From Deltaproteobacteria bacterium (GTDB taxonomy: Bacteria; Desulfobacterota; Desulfovibrionia; Desulfovibrionales; Desulfovibrionaceae), in contig JAITGZ010000040.1 in the NCBI GenBank assembly GCA_031280335.1, forward strand, positions 1 through 9,153: a DNA stretch of 9,153 nucleotides, written 5' to 3'. Below are positions 1-6,271 of this stretch, piece after piece. Within the stretch, counting starts at the first letter, position 1. Every line of letters starts with the position of its first letter. A program made the translations under genes and the position numbers. Under the pieces are notes generated by a model. It did no database searches. It worked only from the letters and a program-made list of their open reading frames with translations, and was not told the origin of the DNA.

Positions 1-1002
1 CTCATCGGCGTGCAGCGGGAGTTGAAAAAAAGCGGTAAGGCGTACCGCGCCTTCGAGATCCTCAACCTGGGCAAATACGAGCGCCAGCACTATGTGGGCG
101 TAAACCCGGATCTGCGCGAAGAAGAAAAGGCCCGGCAGCTCGCGGCCAAAGAAGCGGCCTTTCTGGAACTTATCTTGCGCGCCTATCAGGCGGAAAAGGC
201 CGAAGGCTTCAGCGCCTTTCACGGCAAAAAGGCCGGGCGTCTGGTGGCGGTGGGGCCGGTCAATATGCCCGTAACCCGCCTGTTTGTGGAAGAAATCATT
301 CTGGAATGCCGCAAGCATCACTTCACCAAGGTGGATATTCTCGGCTTCGAGTTTGAAATGGGCCTTTTCCCCAACCTGCTGGACGAGGCCAGGGCCAAGG
401 GCATAGACATAGCCCCCAGGTATATCCCGGCGGAGGTTTTCGATAAACGGGCTGTGGAAAGAAATCAGGTAGTGTTTCATGACGTGGCCTTTATTGAAGC
501 GCGGCCCCTGCATGACCCCAAACACGCCAACCGTGTCGCCGTAAAACTGACGGATTTTTCCGTGTTCTATTCGCAGGATTCCCTGGCCGCCGCGGAAGCG
601 CAGCTCAAGAACAAAGCCGCCAGAATTGTGGTGGAACGCGGGCAGATCATCAAGATCAACAAAGACGGCGGCGGCGTAGTTACCCGCGAAATCCTGACCC
701 AAAAATGGACGGACTGGATCGATTACTGGTCTGTGGATTTTGATTTTGAAAGCAGGCGGGAGATCATCCGGGTGAAAAACCCGGCCAGCGGCGAATTTGA
801 AGAGCAATGGACGGGCGACTTCATTTTTGAGAACGAATGGCAGTCCTTCCGCACCAAAAAAGACCGCCATCTGGAACTGCAAAGCGTCTTCTACAAATAT
901 CCGGAGAGCGGACGCAAAAAAATCGCCGTCAAGGTGGTGGATATTTTCGGCAACGACACCATGACCATTCTGGATGTGAATATCGGCGCGGCGGCGTCAT
1001 GA
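1..1002 (+). CDS. Type III-like site-specific DNA methyltransferase, C-terminal part (5' end outside window)
   Basis: The frame is open from base 1, so this is the last 333 residues of a longer protein; the GTG at base 10 is not a credible start. I recognise it as the C-terminal region of an adenine-specific (Mod-like) DNA methyltransferase, from the pattern GVQRELKKSGKAYRAFEIL followed by LGKYERQHYVGV, and from the nuclease/helicase encoded just downstream. The catalytic motifs (an FxGxG-type AdoMet motif and a DPPY-type motif) must lie upstream of the window and cannot be checked. The visible part has no membrane segment and ends in a beta-rich tail (VKVVDIFGNDTMTILDVNI). Its role would be to methylate the recognition site, protecting host DNA and forming the modification subunit of the complex. 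The stop codon overlaps an ATG (ATGA, 999-1002) that opens a 12-codon mini-ORF. Identification rests on family memory and context, not on visible catalytic residues. Confidence 0.8.
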   Translation, partial: LIGVQRELKKSGKAYRAFEILNLGKYERQHYVGVNPDLREEEKARQLAAKEAAFLELILRAYQAEKAEGFSAFHGKKAGRLVAVGPVNMPVTRLFVEEIILECRKHHFTKVDILGFEFEMGLFPNLLDEARAKGIDIAPRYIPAEVFDKRAVERNQVVFHDVAFIEARPLHDPKHANRVAVKLTDFSVFYSQDSLAAAEAQLKNKAARIVVERGQIIKINKDGGGVVTREILTQKWTDWIDYWSVDFDFESRREIIRVKNPASGEFEEQWTGDFIFENEWQSFRTKKDRHLELQSVFYKYPESGRKKIAVKVVDIFGNDTMTILDVNIGAAAS

Positions 1003-1037
1003 AAATATATATGGATGATGGTTTATGGAGGCACTGA
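999..1037 (+). other. 12-codon mini-ORF bridging the methyltransferase stop and the next start
   Basis: An ATG overlaps the methyltransferase stop as ATGA and opens a 12-residue frame (MKIYMDDGLWRH) that stops at 1035-1037, three bases before the ATG at 1041. The Shine-Dalgarno-like GGAGG (1027-1031) for the next gene lies inside it. Such an arrangement could let ribosomes finishing the methyltransferase keep translating up to the next start (translational coupling). It may equally be chance; no independent ribosome site for the mini-ORF is needed or seen. Confidence 0.3.
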
Positions 1038-1040
1038 AAA

Positions 1041-1283
1041 ATGAGTAACGGCACAGCAATTGATTACCGCGATGCGAGTCAAATCCGATCCGCCGGTATT
1101 GAGGCGCTGACCAAGGCATTGGGACCGGTCGGCATGGCGTATTTTATGCGGCAGTTTGAGAAGGGCAGCGGCAATTATACGGAAGAACGCCATACATGGC
1201 TTGACAGGCTCAGCATGGATGAAGTTCTTGAAGGCGTGCGGAAAATAGAAAAAATCAGACAGCAGAATGGCCCTGCATCCTGA
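1041..1283 (+). CDS. Small uncharacterised protein inside the restriction-modification operon (80 aa)
   Basis: The start is well supported: GGAGG at 1027-1031 sits 9 bases before the ATG at 1041. The product is an 80-residue soluble, probably helical protein with a central motif LGPVGMAYFMRQFEKGSGNY followed by TEERHTWL (about residues 27-54), and a C-terminal charged helix (MDEVLEGVRKIEKIRQQ). There is no signal peptide, membrane segment, cysteine motif or evident helix-turn-helix. I recall the pattern LGxVGxxxFxxxFExGxGxYTxxR from a scattered group of small hypothetical proteins but know of no assigned function. Its place between the methyltransferase and the helicase-nuclease, with a 17-base overlap into the latter, implies co-expression and possibly a role in control or assembly of the restriction complex; this is inference. 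An antitoxin-like or adaptor role is an alternative. Confidence 0.8.
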   Translation: MSNGTAIDYRDASQIRSAGIEALTKALGPVGMAYFMRQFEKGSGNYTEERHTWLDRLSMDEVLEGVRKIEKIRQQNGPAS

Positions 1284-3960
1284 TTTTCCCTCCTCTCCCC
1301 ATGCCGTGCTTGCTCCGGCCCTGCGCTGGTTCCCGGCGGATGAAACCCTGCGCGGCACGGGCATGGAAAAGCTCATGCCGCCCCTGGTGGCAAGCCTGCG
1401 GCGCAAGGTCAGGGAATTTCGCGATTCCGGCTATGCCGGGGCCCGCGAAACCAGCAAGAGCCTCCTGAACTGGTGGTTCAAAGAAAAACACCTTGTACCG
1501 CAGTCAGACGGCGGCATGGCCGAGTTTCAATACTTCTTCGCCCAGCGCGAGGCGCTGGAAACCATCATCTATTTGTATGACGTTGTACAAGCGAAAGACA
1601 AGTATGATCTCATGCGTTTTGACGGCTCCGGGGTTGTTTCCGCCGGAATGTTTGATGAAGCCTGGCTGCGCTGCGTCATTAAAATGGCCACGGGCAGCGG
1701 CAAGACCAAGGTCATGAGCCTGGCCCTGGCCTGGAGTTTTTTCCATAAACTGTATGAGCCGGATTCCGGGCTGGCCCGCAACTTTCTGGTCATTGCCCCG
1801 AACATTATTGTGCTGGATCGTATTTACAAGGATTTTCAGGGACTGCGCATTTTTCTCAGCGATCCTGTCCTGCCGGATAACGGCTACGCCGGGCGCAATT
1901 GGCGCGGCGACTTCCAACTGACCCTGCACAAGCAGGATGAAGCGCGTGTTACCCGCCCCACGGGCAACATCTTTTTGACCAATATCCACCGCGTTTACGC
2001 GGGCAACGATATCCCGCCCTCGCCGGATGACGGGAACAGCATGGATTACTTCCTGGGGCCGCGCCCGGTGGGAGCGACCACGGATTCAAAAGTGGATCTG
2101 GGCATGATCGTGCGGGATATTGACGAACTCATGGTGCTGAACGACGAGGCGCATCATATCCATGACGCTTCCCTGGCCTGGTTCAAATCCATTGAGGATA
2201 TCCACAACCGGCTTTTGCAGAAAGACGGGCGGCTGAGCCTGCAACTTGACGTTACCGCCACGCCCAGGCACAACAACGGCGCGATTTTTGTGCAAACCGT
2301 CAGCGATTACCCCCTGGTGGAGGCCATTTACCAGAACGTGGTCAAACACCCGGTACTGCCGGATAAACCCAGCCGGGAAAAGCTGCGCGAGCGCCAAAGC
2401 GCCAAATACACGGAAAAATACGCGGATTATCTGGATCTTGGCGTTGTTGAATGGCGCAAAGCCTATGCGGAGCATGAAAAGCTCGGCAAAAAGGCCATCC
2501 TCTTTGTGATGACCGACGACACGCGCAACTGCGACGAGGTGGCCGCCTGGCTGGAGGAACGCTACCCGGATCTTTCCGGCGGCGTACTGGTCATTCATAC
2601 CAAGGATAACGGAGAAATCTCCGAGGCCGCTTCCGGCAAAGCCAGGGAAGAACTGGAACGCCTGCGTAAACTGTCCCATGCCATAGACGCGGCGGACAGC
2701 CCCTATAAGGTCATTGTTTCCGTCCTCATGCTCAAGGAAGGCTGGGACGTGCGCAACGTAACCACCATTGTCGGTCTGCGGGCCTATTCCGCCAAAAGCA
2801 ACATTCTGCCGGAACAGACTTTGGGGCGTGGACTGCGTAAAATGTACCCCGGCGCTGTGGAGGAATATGTCAGCGTGGTGGGCACGGAAGCCTTTATGGA
2901 TTTTGTGGAATCCATTCAGGCCGAGGGCGTGGAGCTGGAACGCAAGGCTATGGGCGAAGGCACGGGCGCCAAAACTCCGCTGGTGATTGAGGTGGATCGG
3001 GAAAATGTCAAAAAGGACATTGACGCCCTGGATATTGAAATTCCCATACTGACGCCGCGCGTGTACCGGGAATACAAAAACCTCGCCGATCTGGACATTG
3101 CCGCTTTCGGGCACAAAAAGGTGGCATACAGGCAGTTCAGCGAAGAAGAGCAGCGCGAGATTGTCTTCCGCGACATTACCAGCAACGAGATAACCCACAC
3201 CACCATTCTGGACGGGGCAGGAATAGCCGACTACCGGAGCGTCATCGGCTGGTTTGCCAGAAGCGTGATGAAGGATTTGCGCCTGTTCAGCGGCTACGAC
3301 GTACTCTTCGGTAAAGTAAAGGCCTTTGTGCGGCAGGAGCTTTTCACCCGGCCTGTGGATCTGGAACACCCCAACACCCTGCGGAATCTCTCAGAACTGG
3401 AAGCTACCAGGACCTTGCTGGAATCTTTCAAAAAAGCCGTCAATGCCCTGACTGTTCAGGATCGGGGCGATGCGGAAATACGCGACTCCATCAAACTGCG
3501 CAAGACCCGGCCCTTTGTGGTGAAAGACCAAGGCTACCTTGTGCCGCAAAAAAGCGTTTTCAACCGCATCATCGGCGACAGTAACTTTGAGCTTGTCTTT
3601 GCCGGGTTCCTCGAACAGTGTCCGGATGTCGCTTCCTACGCCAAAAATTATCTGGCCGTGAATTTCAAGCTGGATTACGTCAACGCTGACGGCGACATTT
3701 CCAACTATTACCCGGATTTTATCGTCAAACTGACGGGCGGGAAAATCATTATTGCAGAAACCAAGGGCTTGCAAGACCTGGACGTGCCACGCAAAATGGC
3801 CCGGCTGAAACAGTGGTGCGAGGATATGAACAAAGCGCAGCAAAAGACAGCCTTTGATTTTGTCTTTGTGGATCAGACAGGGTTTGAGAAGTACAGTCCT
3901 AAGAATTTTCAAAATATTCTGCGATCTTTTGATCAATATAAATCTCATGGAGATATATAA
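1267..3960 (+). CDS. DEAH-box helicase/restriction endonuclease (type III Res-like, PD-(D/E)XK C-terminus)
   Basis: This 897-residue protein is the restriction subunit partner of the upstream methyltransferase. Superfamily 2 helicase motifs are visible in order: Walker A ATGSGKT (141-147), DEAH box NDEAHH (292-297), motif III-like TATP (330-333), and motif VI-like QTLGRGLR (517-524). A C-terminal nuclease core follows as YYPDF (814-818, key D817) and then AETKG (830-834, key E831 and K833), the usual PD-(D/E)XK layout of type III Res subunits. The expected activity is ATP-driven translocation or switching on DNA and cleavage of unmodified DNA. The N-terminus (FPADETLR, then ETSKSLLNWWF) resembles what I remember as the BPTD_3080-type family of restriction endonucleases, found beside such methyltransferases; that family name is from memory. 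The ATG at 1267 overlaps the preceding gene by 17 bases and has only a weak ribosome site, suggesting coupled translation. All key residues are present, so the enzyme looks intact. Confidence 0.93.
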   Translation: MALHPDFPSSPHAVLAPALRWFPADETLRGTGMEKLMPPLVASLRRKVREFRDSGYAGARETSKSLLNWWFKEKHLVPQSDGGMAEFQYFFAQREALETIIYLYDVVQAKDKYDLMRFDGSGVVSAGMFDEAWLRCVIKMATGSGKTKVMSLALAWSFFHKLYEPDSGLARNFLVIAPNIIVLDRIYKDFQGLRIFLSDPVLPDNGYAGRNWRGDFQLTLHKQDEARVTRPTGNIFLTNIHRVYAGNDIPPSPDDGNSMDYFLGPRPVGATTDSKVDLGMIVRDIDELMVLNDEAHHIHDASLAWFKSIEDIHNRLLQKDGRLSLQLDVTATPRHNNGAIFVQTVSDYPLVEAIYQNVVKHPVLPDKPSREKLRERQSAKYTEKYADYLDLGVVEWRKAYAEHEKLGKKAILFVMTDDTRNCDEVAAWLEERYPDLSGGVLVIHTKDNGEISEAASGKAREELERLRKLSHAIDAADSPYKVIVSVLMLKEGWDVRNVTTIVGLRAYSAKSNILPEQTLGRGLRKMYPGAVEEYVSVVGTEAFMDFVESIQAEGVELERKAMGEGTGAKTPLVIEVDRENVKKDIDALDIEIPILTPRVYREYKNLADLDIAAFGHKKVAYRQFSEEEQREIVFRDITSNEITHTTILDGAGIADYRSVIGWFARSVMKDLRLFSGYDVLFGKVKAFVRQELFTRPVDLEHPNTLRNLSELEATRTLLESFKKAVNALTVQDRGDAEIRDSIKLRKTRPFVVKDQGYLVPQKSVFNRIIGDSNFELVFAGFLEQCPDVASYAKNYLAVNFKLDYVNADGDISNYYPDFIVKLTGGKIIIAETKGLQDLDVPRKMARLKQWCEDMNKAQQKTAFDFVFVDQTGFEKYSPKNFQNILRSFDQYKSHGDI
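3929..3959 (+). promoter_or_regulatory. Possible promoter at the AT-rich end of the restriction gene
   Basis: The last bases of the helicase-nuclease gene and the following stretch (about 3900-3980) are markedly AT-rich compared with the surrounding genes. They contain TTGATC (3929-3934) and TATATA (3954-3959), which could act as -35 and -10 boxes for the downstream rhuM gene. The 19-base spacing is longer than ideal, so this is only a weak candidate. No terminator is visible after the restriction gene, so read-through into rhuM is also possible. Confidence 0.2.
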
Positions 3961-4011
3961 AAGATTGATGGAATAAATTGCTCACTCAAGACCGCTTATA
4001 CGTAAACGAAC

Positions 4012-4182
4012 ATGGCCCTTGTCGTAACGCGTGTCAGCAGGGCGGGCAGCAAGTGCAGGCAGATCGTTATGAAAGACTATTTAGTCGGCCCTTCAGGATT
4101 TTGCCTTGCCGGACGCGCTGGGCGGATTGTGCAAAATCCGGTTTCATTCCATACCAAGCCGATGGATGTGCCCAATGGCTAA
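4012..4182 (+). CDS. Possible small ORF (56 aa) overlapping the rhuM start
   Basis: Between the restriction gene and rhuM there is an uninterrupted 56-codon frame beginning MALVVTRVSRAGSKCRQIV, with an internal ATG at 4069 (MKDYLVGPSGF). It stops at 4180-4182, overlapping the favoured rhuM start at 4175 by 8 bases. That placement would suit translational coupling to rhuM, whose own ribosome site is poor. Against it, neither ATG has a convincing Shine-Dalgarno sequence, and I recognise no family. It could be a leader peptide, a decayed gene end or chance. Confidence 0.2.
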   Translation: MALVVTRVSRAGSKCRQIVMKDYLVGPSGFCLAGRAGRIVQNPVSFHTKPMDVPNG

Positions 4183-5224
4183 AGGCAACAAAGAAATCAC
4201 CATCCGCAGTTCAGCGGCGGAATATCTGACTTTTGTCGCGGCCACCGGCGACAACCCAGCCACTGTTGAAATGCGTTATCAGGACGAGAACATCTGGCTG
4301 ACGCATAAATTGATGGCTGCGCTGTATGATGTGGATGTCCGTACCATCAGTGAACATTTACGGAACATTTTCAGAGATGCTGAACTGATTGAGGATTCAG
4401 TTATCCGGAAATTCCGGATAACTGCCGCCGACGGCAAAACCTACGATACCAAACATTACGCTCTCCAATCCGTCATCGCCGTGGGCTTCAAGGTCAATTC
4501 CGAACGGGCCGTCCAGTTCCGCAAATGGGTTAACGCCATTGCCAAGGATTACACCATCCAGGGTTGGGTGATGGACAGCGAGAGGCTTAAAAACGGCGGC
4601 AGCATTCTGACGGAAGAGTATTTCGAGCGCCAACTCCAGAAAGTTCGCGAGATCCGCATGTCAGAGCGCAAGTTTTATCAAAAAATCACAGATATTTATG
4701 CCACGGCTCTGGACTATGACCAGACAGCGCAGACCACAAGACGTTTCTTCGCCACGGTACAAAACAAGCTGCACTGGGCCATCCACGGCCATACCGCCGC
4801 CGAGGTGATTTATAACCGGGCCGATGCCGAAAAATTGCGCATGGGGCTGACTACATGGCAGGACGCGCCGGAGGGCAAAGTTATCAAGGCGGATGTGGCT
4901 ATCGCCAAGAACTACCTGACTGAAGAGGAACTTCAGTCGCTTTCCCGGATCGTCAACGCCTACCTGGACATTGCCGAGGATATGGCGCAACGGAAAATCC
5001 CCATGACCATGGAAGATTGGGAAAAACGCCTGAATATCTTTCTGCTGGCCGCAGAGCGCGAAGTTCTGCCTGACGCGGGCAAGATTACCCATGAAATTGC
5101 CGTTGCCCACGCCGAAAGCGAATTTGAAAAATACCGGATTATCCAGGATCGTCTGTTCCGGTCGGATTTTGATAAATTTCTTGAGGTGTTACCGAAAGAG
5201 ATAACGGGGGATGGGCAGGAGTAA
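4175..5224 (+). CDS. rhuM: RhuM-family (virulence RhuM) DNA-binding-like protein
   Basis: From ATG 4175 the product has 349 residues, the usual length of this family; the frame extends 5' to an ATG at 4106, but the family-like sequence starts only after 4175 (MAKGNKEITI). An ATG at 4166 is a second possibility; neither has a strong ribosome site. The family signature is clear: an N-terminal helix-turn-helix-like stretch WLTHKLMAALYDVDVRTISE (41-60) followed by HLRNIF, then HYALQSVIAVGFKVNSERAV (94-113) and QFRKWVN (114-120), reminiscent of Bro/KilA-type DNA-binding modules. The remainder is helical, with a motif ERKFYQKITDIYATALDY. No membrane segment or signal peptide is seen, so it should be cytoplasmic. 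RhuM was named from Salmonella pathogenicity island 3, and its biochemical role is not established to my knowledge. It often travels with restriction-modification genes, more usually type I; here it follows a type III-like operon on the same strand. The gene is intact. Confidence 0.88.
   Translation: MAKGNKEITIRSSAAEYLTFVAATGDNPATVEMRYQDENIWLTHKLMAALYDVDVRTISEHLRNIFRDAELIEDSVIRKFRITAADGKTYDTKHYALQSVIAVGFKVNSERAVQFRKWVNAIAKDYTIQGWVMDSERLKNGGSILTEEYFERQLQKVREIRMSERKFYQKITDIYATALDYDQTAQTTRRFFATVQNKLHWAIHGHTAAEVIYNRADAEKLRMGLTTWQDAPEGKVIKADVAIAKNYLTEEELQSLSRIVNAYLDIAEDMAQRKIPMTMEDWEKRLNIFLLAAEREVLPDAGKITHEIAVAHAESEFEKYRIIQDRLFRSDFDKFLEVLPKEITGDGQE
4398..4424. repeat. Perfect 13-bp inverted repeat inside rhuM
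   Basis: CAGTTATCCGGAA (4398-4410) is followed after one base by its exact reverse complement TTCCGGATAACTG (4412-4424). In mRNA it can fold as an 11-bp stem with a 5-base loop. In DNA it is a 27-bp near-perfect palindrome of the sort bound by dimeric regulators. It encodes SVIRKFRIT of RhuM, directly after the helix-turn-helix-like segment. There is no U-tract after it, so it is not an intrinsic terminator. Confidence 0.9.
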
Positions 5225-5228
5225 AAAT

Positions 5229-5384
5229 TTTCGGGCCAACGTGCTGCAAGCGGCCTTCCGCACGTAAATTTTTGGCAACGAGTTCAATGGCGGCGACACT
5301 CTTCCCCAGCGCCAAGGCGGCTGCGGATAAAGAAAGGGTGGGTTGCTCGCGCAAAAGCTCCAAAAGTCGATCCGGCGTTTTTAC
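5229..5384 (-). pseudogene. Remnant of the C-terminal winged helix of an AlbA/Schlafen-type ATP-binding protein
   Basis: On the minus strand, a 52-residue stretch reads VKTPDRLLELLREQPTLSLS, then AAALALGKSVAAIE, then LRAEGRLQHVGPK. This strongly resembles the terminal winged helix-turn-helix of COG2865-type proteins (AlbA_2/Schlafen ATP-binding regulators; similar wings occur in some Fic proteins), which typically end VGP-K-GGHW. Here the match breaks exactly after VGPK, five bases past the rhuM stop, and continues as unrelated residues antisense to rhuM. The N-terminal side fades out before the toxin-antitoxin promoter, with a stop in frame at 5460-5462, so the catalytic part is gone. A TTG at 5361-5363 could start a short peptide, but no ribosome site supports it. 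It is best read as debris from an earlier gene, cut on the left by arrival of the rhuM segment and on the right by the toxin-antitoxin operon. Confidence 0.6.
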
Positions 5385-5432
5385 AGAAAGACTTGGATAT
5401 TGCGAGCCAAACTTTGTAATAACCTCCCCTTC

Positions 5433-5461
5433 TTGACGTGTACGTATTAAAACCGTACATT
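5433..5461 (+). promoter_or_regulatory. Promoter of the toxin-antitoxin operon
   Basis: TTGACG (5433-5438) and TACATT (5456-5461) are separated by an optimal 17 bases, giving a good sigma70-type promoter. It lies 20 bases before the antitoxin ATG, so the leader is very short. The spacer and -10 box are overlapped by a palindrome (5439-5459). Confidence 0.65.
5439..5459. promoter_or_regulatory. Palindromic operator overlapping the toxin-antitoxin promoter
   Basis: TGTACG (5439-5444) and its exact reverse complement CGTACA (5454-5459) flank a 9-base AT-rich centre between the -35 box and into the -10 box. Ribbon-helix-helix antitoxins, alone or with their GNAT toxin, repress their own operons by binding such palindromes, so this is the likely autoregulatory site. 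The function is inferred from position and symmetry. Confidence 0.55.
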
Positions 5462-5480
5462 ATGGAAAATGGAGGTAGCT

Positions 5481-5774
5481 ATGAGCCAATACACAACAGA
5501 ACAGTCAACACGGATGGACATGCGCGTCCCGCAGCCGGTGCGCGATATTATCGACCGCGCCGCAGCCATGCAGGGCCGCACACGTACGGATTTCGTCCTT
5601 GAAGCCGCACTGGAAAAAGCCGAGCAGATCATTGAGAGGCAGACGATTATCCGTTTGGCCTTGCAGGATCAGGAGTTGCTTGTCAAAGCGCTCACTCGGG
5701 ACAGAGTAGAAGACACTCCACAGTATGTTAAAGATATTGCCCAGGAATACACGGCCAGGGTCATAAGCGAATGA
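5481..5774 (+). CDS. DUF1778 ribbon-helix-helix antitoxin (TacA-like)
   Basis: The start at 5481 is chosen because GGAGG (5471-5475) lies 5 bases upstream; an in-frame ATG at 5469 sits on top of that site and is less likely. The 97-residue product has an N-terminal ribbon-helix-helix region (about 11-51: the strand RMDMRVP, then helices DIIDRAAAMQGRTRTDFVLE and AALEKAEQII) typical of DUF1778 antitoxins. A C-terminal tail with LALQDQELLVKAL (59-71) is the part that in this family wraps and blocks the acetyltransferase toxin. It should bind the palindrome at 5439-5459 and repress its own promoter. The stop overlaps the toxin start as ATGA, the standard arrangement for these pairs. The gene looks complete. 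Confidence 0.92.
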   Translation: MSQYTTEQSTRMDMRVPQPVRDIIDRAAAMQGRTRTDFVLEAALEKAEQIIERQTIIRLALQDQELLVKALTRDRVEDTPQYVKDIAQEYTARVISE

Positions 5775-6271
5775 AGCTGCGCTTTGCACTGCTATCCAAA
5801 GAAGCGGATCGGCGTTCCTTCTCCTGTGGCGTGCCGGAACTGGATGCCTATATGCATCATCAAGCCGGTCAGGATGCCGCTCGCGGCTTTGCTTCTGTGG
5901 TTGTCGCCACTGAAGAGGGAAGCCCTGCAATGATTATCGGCTACTACACGTTGTCAGCGGCTTCAATCCCTCTGACTTTGTTGCCGGAAGATGTTCGCGG
6001 AAAAATGCCACGCTACCGGAATATACCGGCAGTGCTATTGGGGAGACTCGCTGTAGCGCAAACCATGCACGGCCGCCATACAGGCTCTCTCCTGCTTTTT
6101 GATGCGTTGAGGCGGGCTTGTGCTAACGAATTGGCCTGGGCGGTGTTCCTGGTAGATGCCCAAAATGACCGTGCCGTTGCTTTTTATGAAAAATTTTGCT
6201 TCGCACGCTTTTGCCAAAACCCGAACTCTTTGTGGCTTACCCGCAAACAGGCAGAACGACTGGTGCAATGA
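5771..6271 (+). CDS. GNAT-family N-acetyltransferase toxin (TacT-like)
   Basis: This 166-residue protein matches GNAT toxins paired with DUF1778 antitoxins, which acetylate the amino group of aminoacyl-tRNAs and stop translation. Family landmarks are FSCGVPELDAYMHHQA (17-32), IGYYTLSAASIPL (56-68), LLGRLAVAQ (89-97) and AVAFYEKFCF (135-144). Y139 sits at the position of the catalytic tyrosine described for TacT. The acetyl-CoA P-loop is unusual: where relatives have a Q-G-K-G-L-G type sequence, this one has HGRHTG (100-105), so two consensus residues (Q and the first glycine of GxG) are replaced by histidines. Activity may be reduced or altered; alternatively the substitution is tolerated. 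Its start overlaps the antitoxin stop (ATGA), and its stop overlaps the start of a third gene in the same way (ATGA, 6268-6271), pointing to a three-gene operon. Confidence 0.9.
   Translation: MKLRFALLSKEADRRSFSCGVPELDAYMHHQAGQDAARGFASVVVATEEGSPAMIIGYYTLSAASIPLTLLPEDVRGKMPRYRNIPAVLLGRLAVAQTMHGRHTGSLLLFDALRRACANELAWAVFLVDAQNDRAVAFYEKFCFARFCQNPNSLWLTRKQAERLVQ

Noticed and set aside
2086..3369. Long minus-strand open frame (about 427 codons) opposite the helicase-nuclease gene
   Set aside because: It lies wholly antisense to a gene with intact helicase and nuclease motifs, shows no recognisable domain, and is explained by codon bias of the plus-strand gene.
4106..4174. N-terminal extension of rhuM to ATG 4106
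   Set aside because: The added residues do not look like the family, the total length would exceed the usual size, and no ribosome site precedes 4106.
3978..4229. 83-codon plus-strand frame between the restriction gene and rhuM
   Set aside because: No ribosome site or recognisable family, and it runs into the rhuM coding sequence in another frame.
6156..6267. Upstream extension of the second frame of the third toxin-antitoxin gene to ATG 6156
   Set aside because: This part lies inside the GNAT toxin in another frame; only the portion after the T-run has protein-like character.
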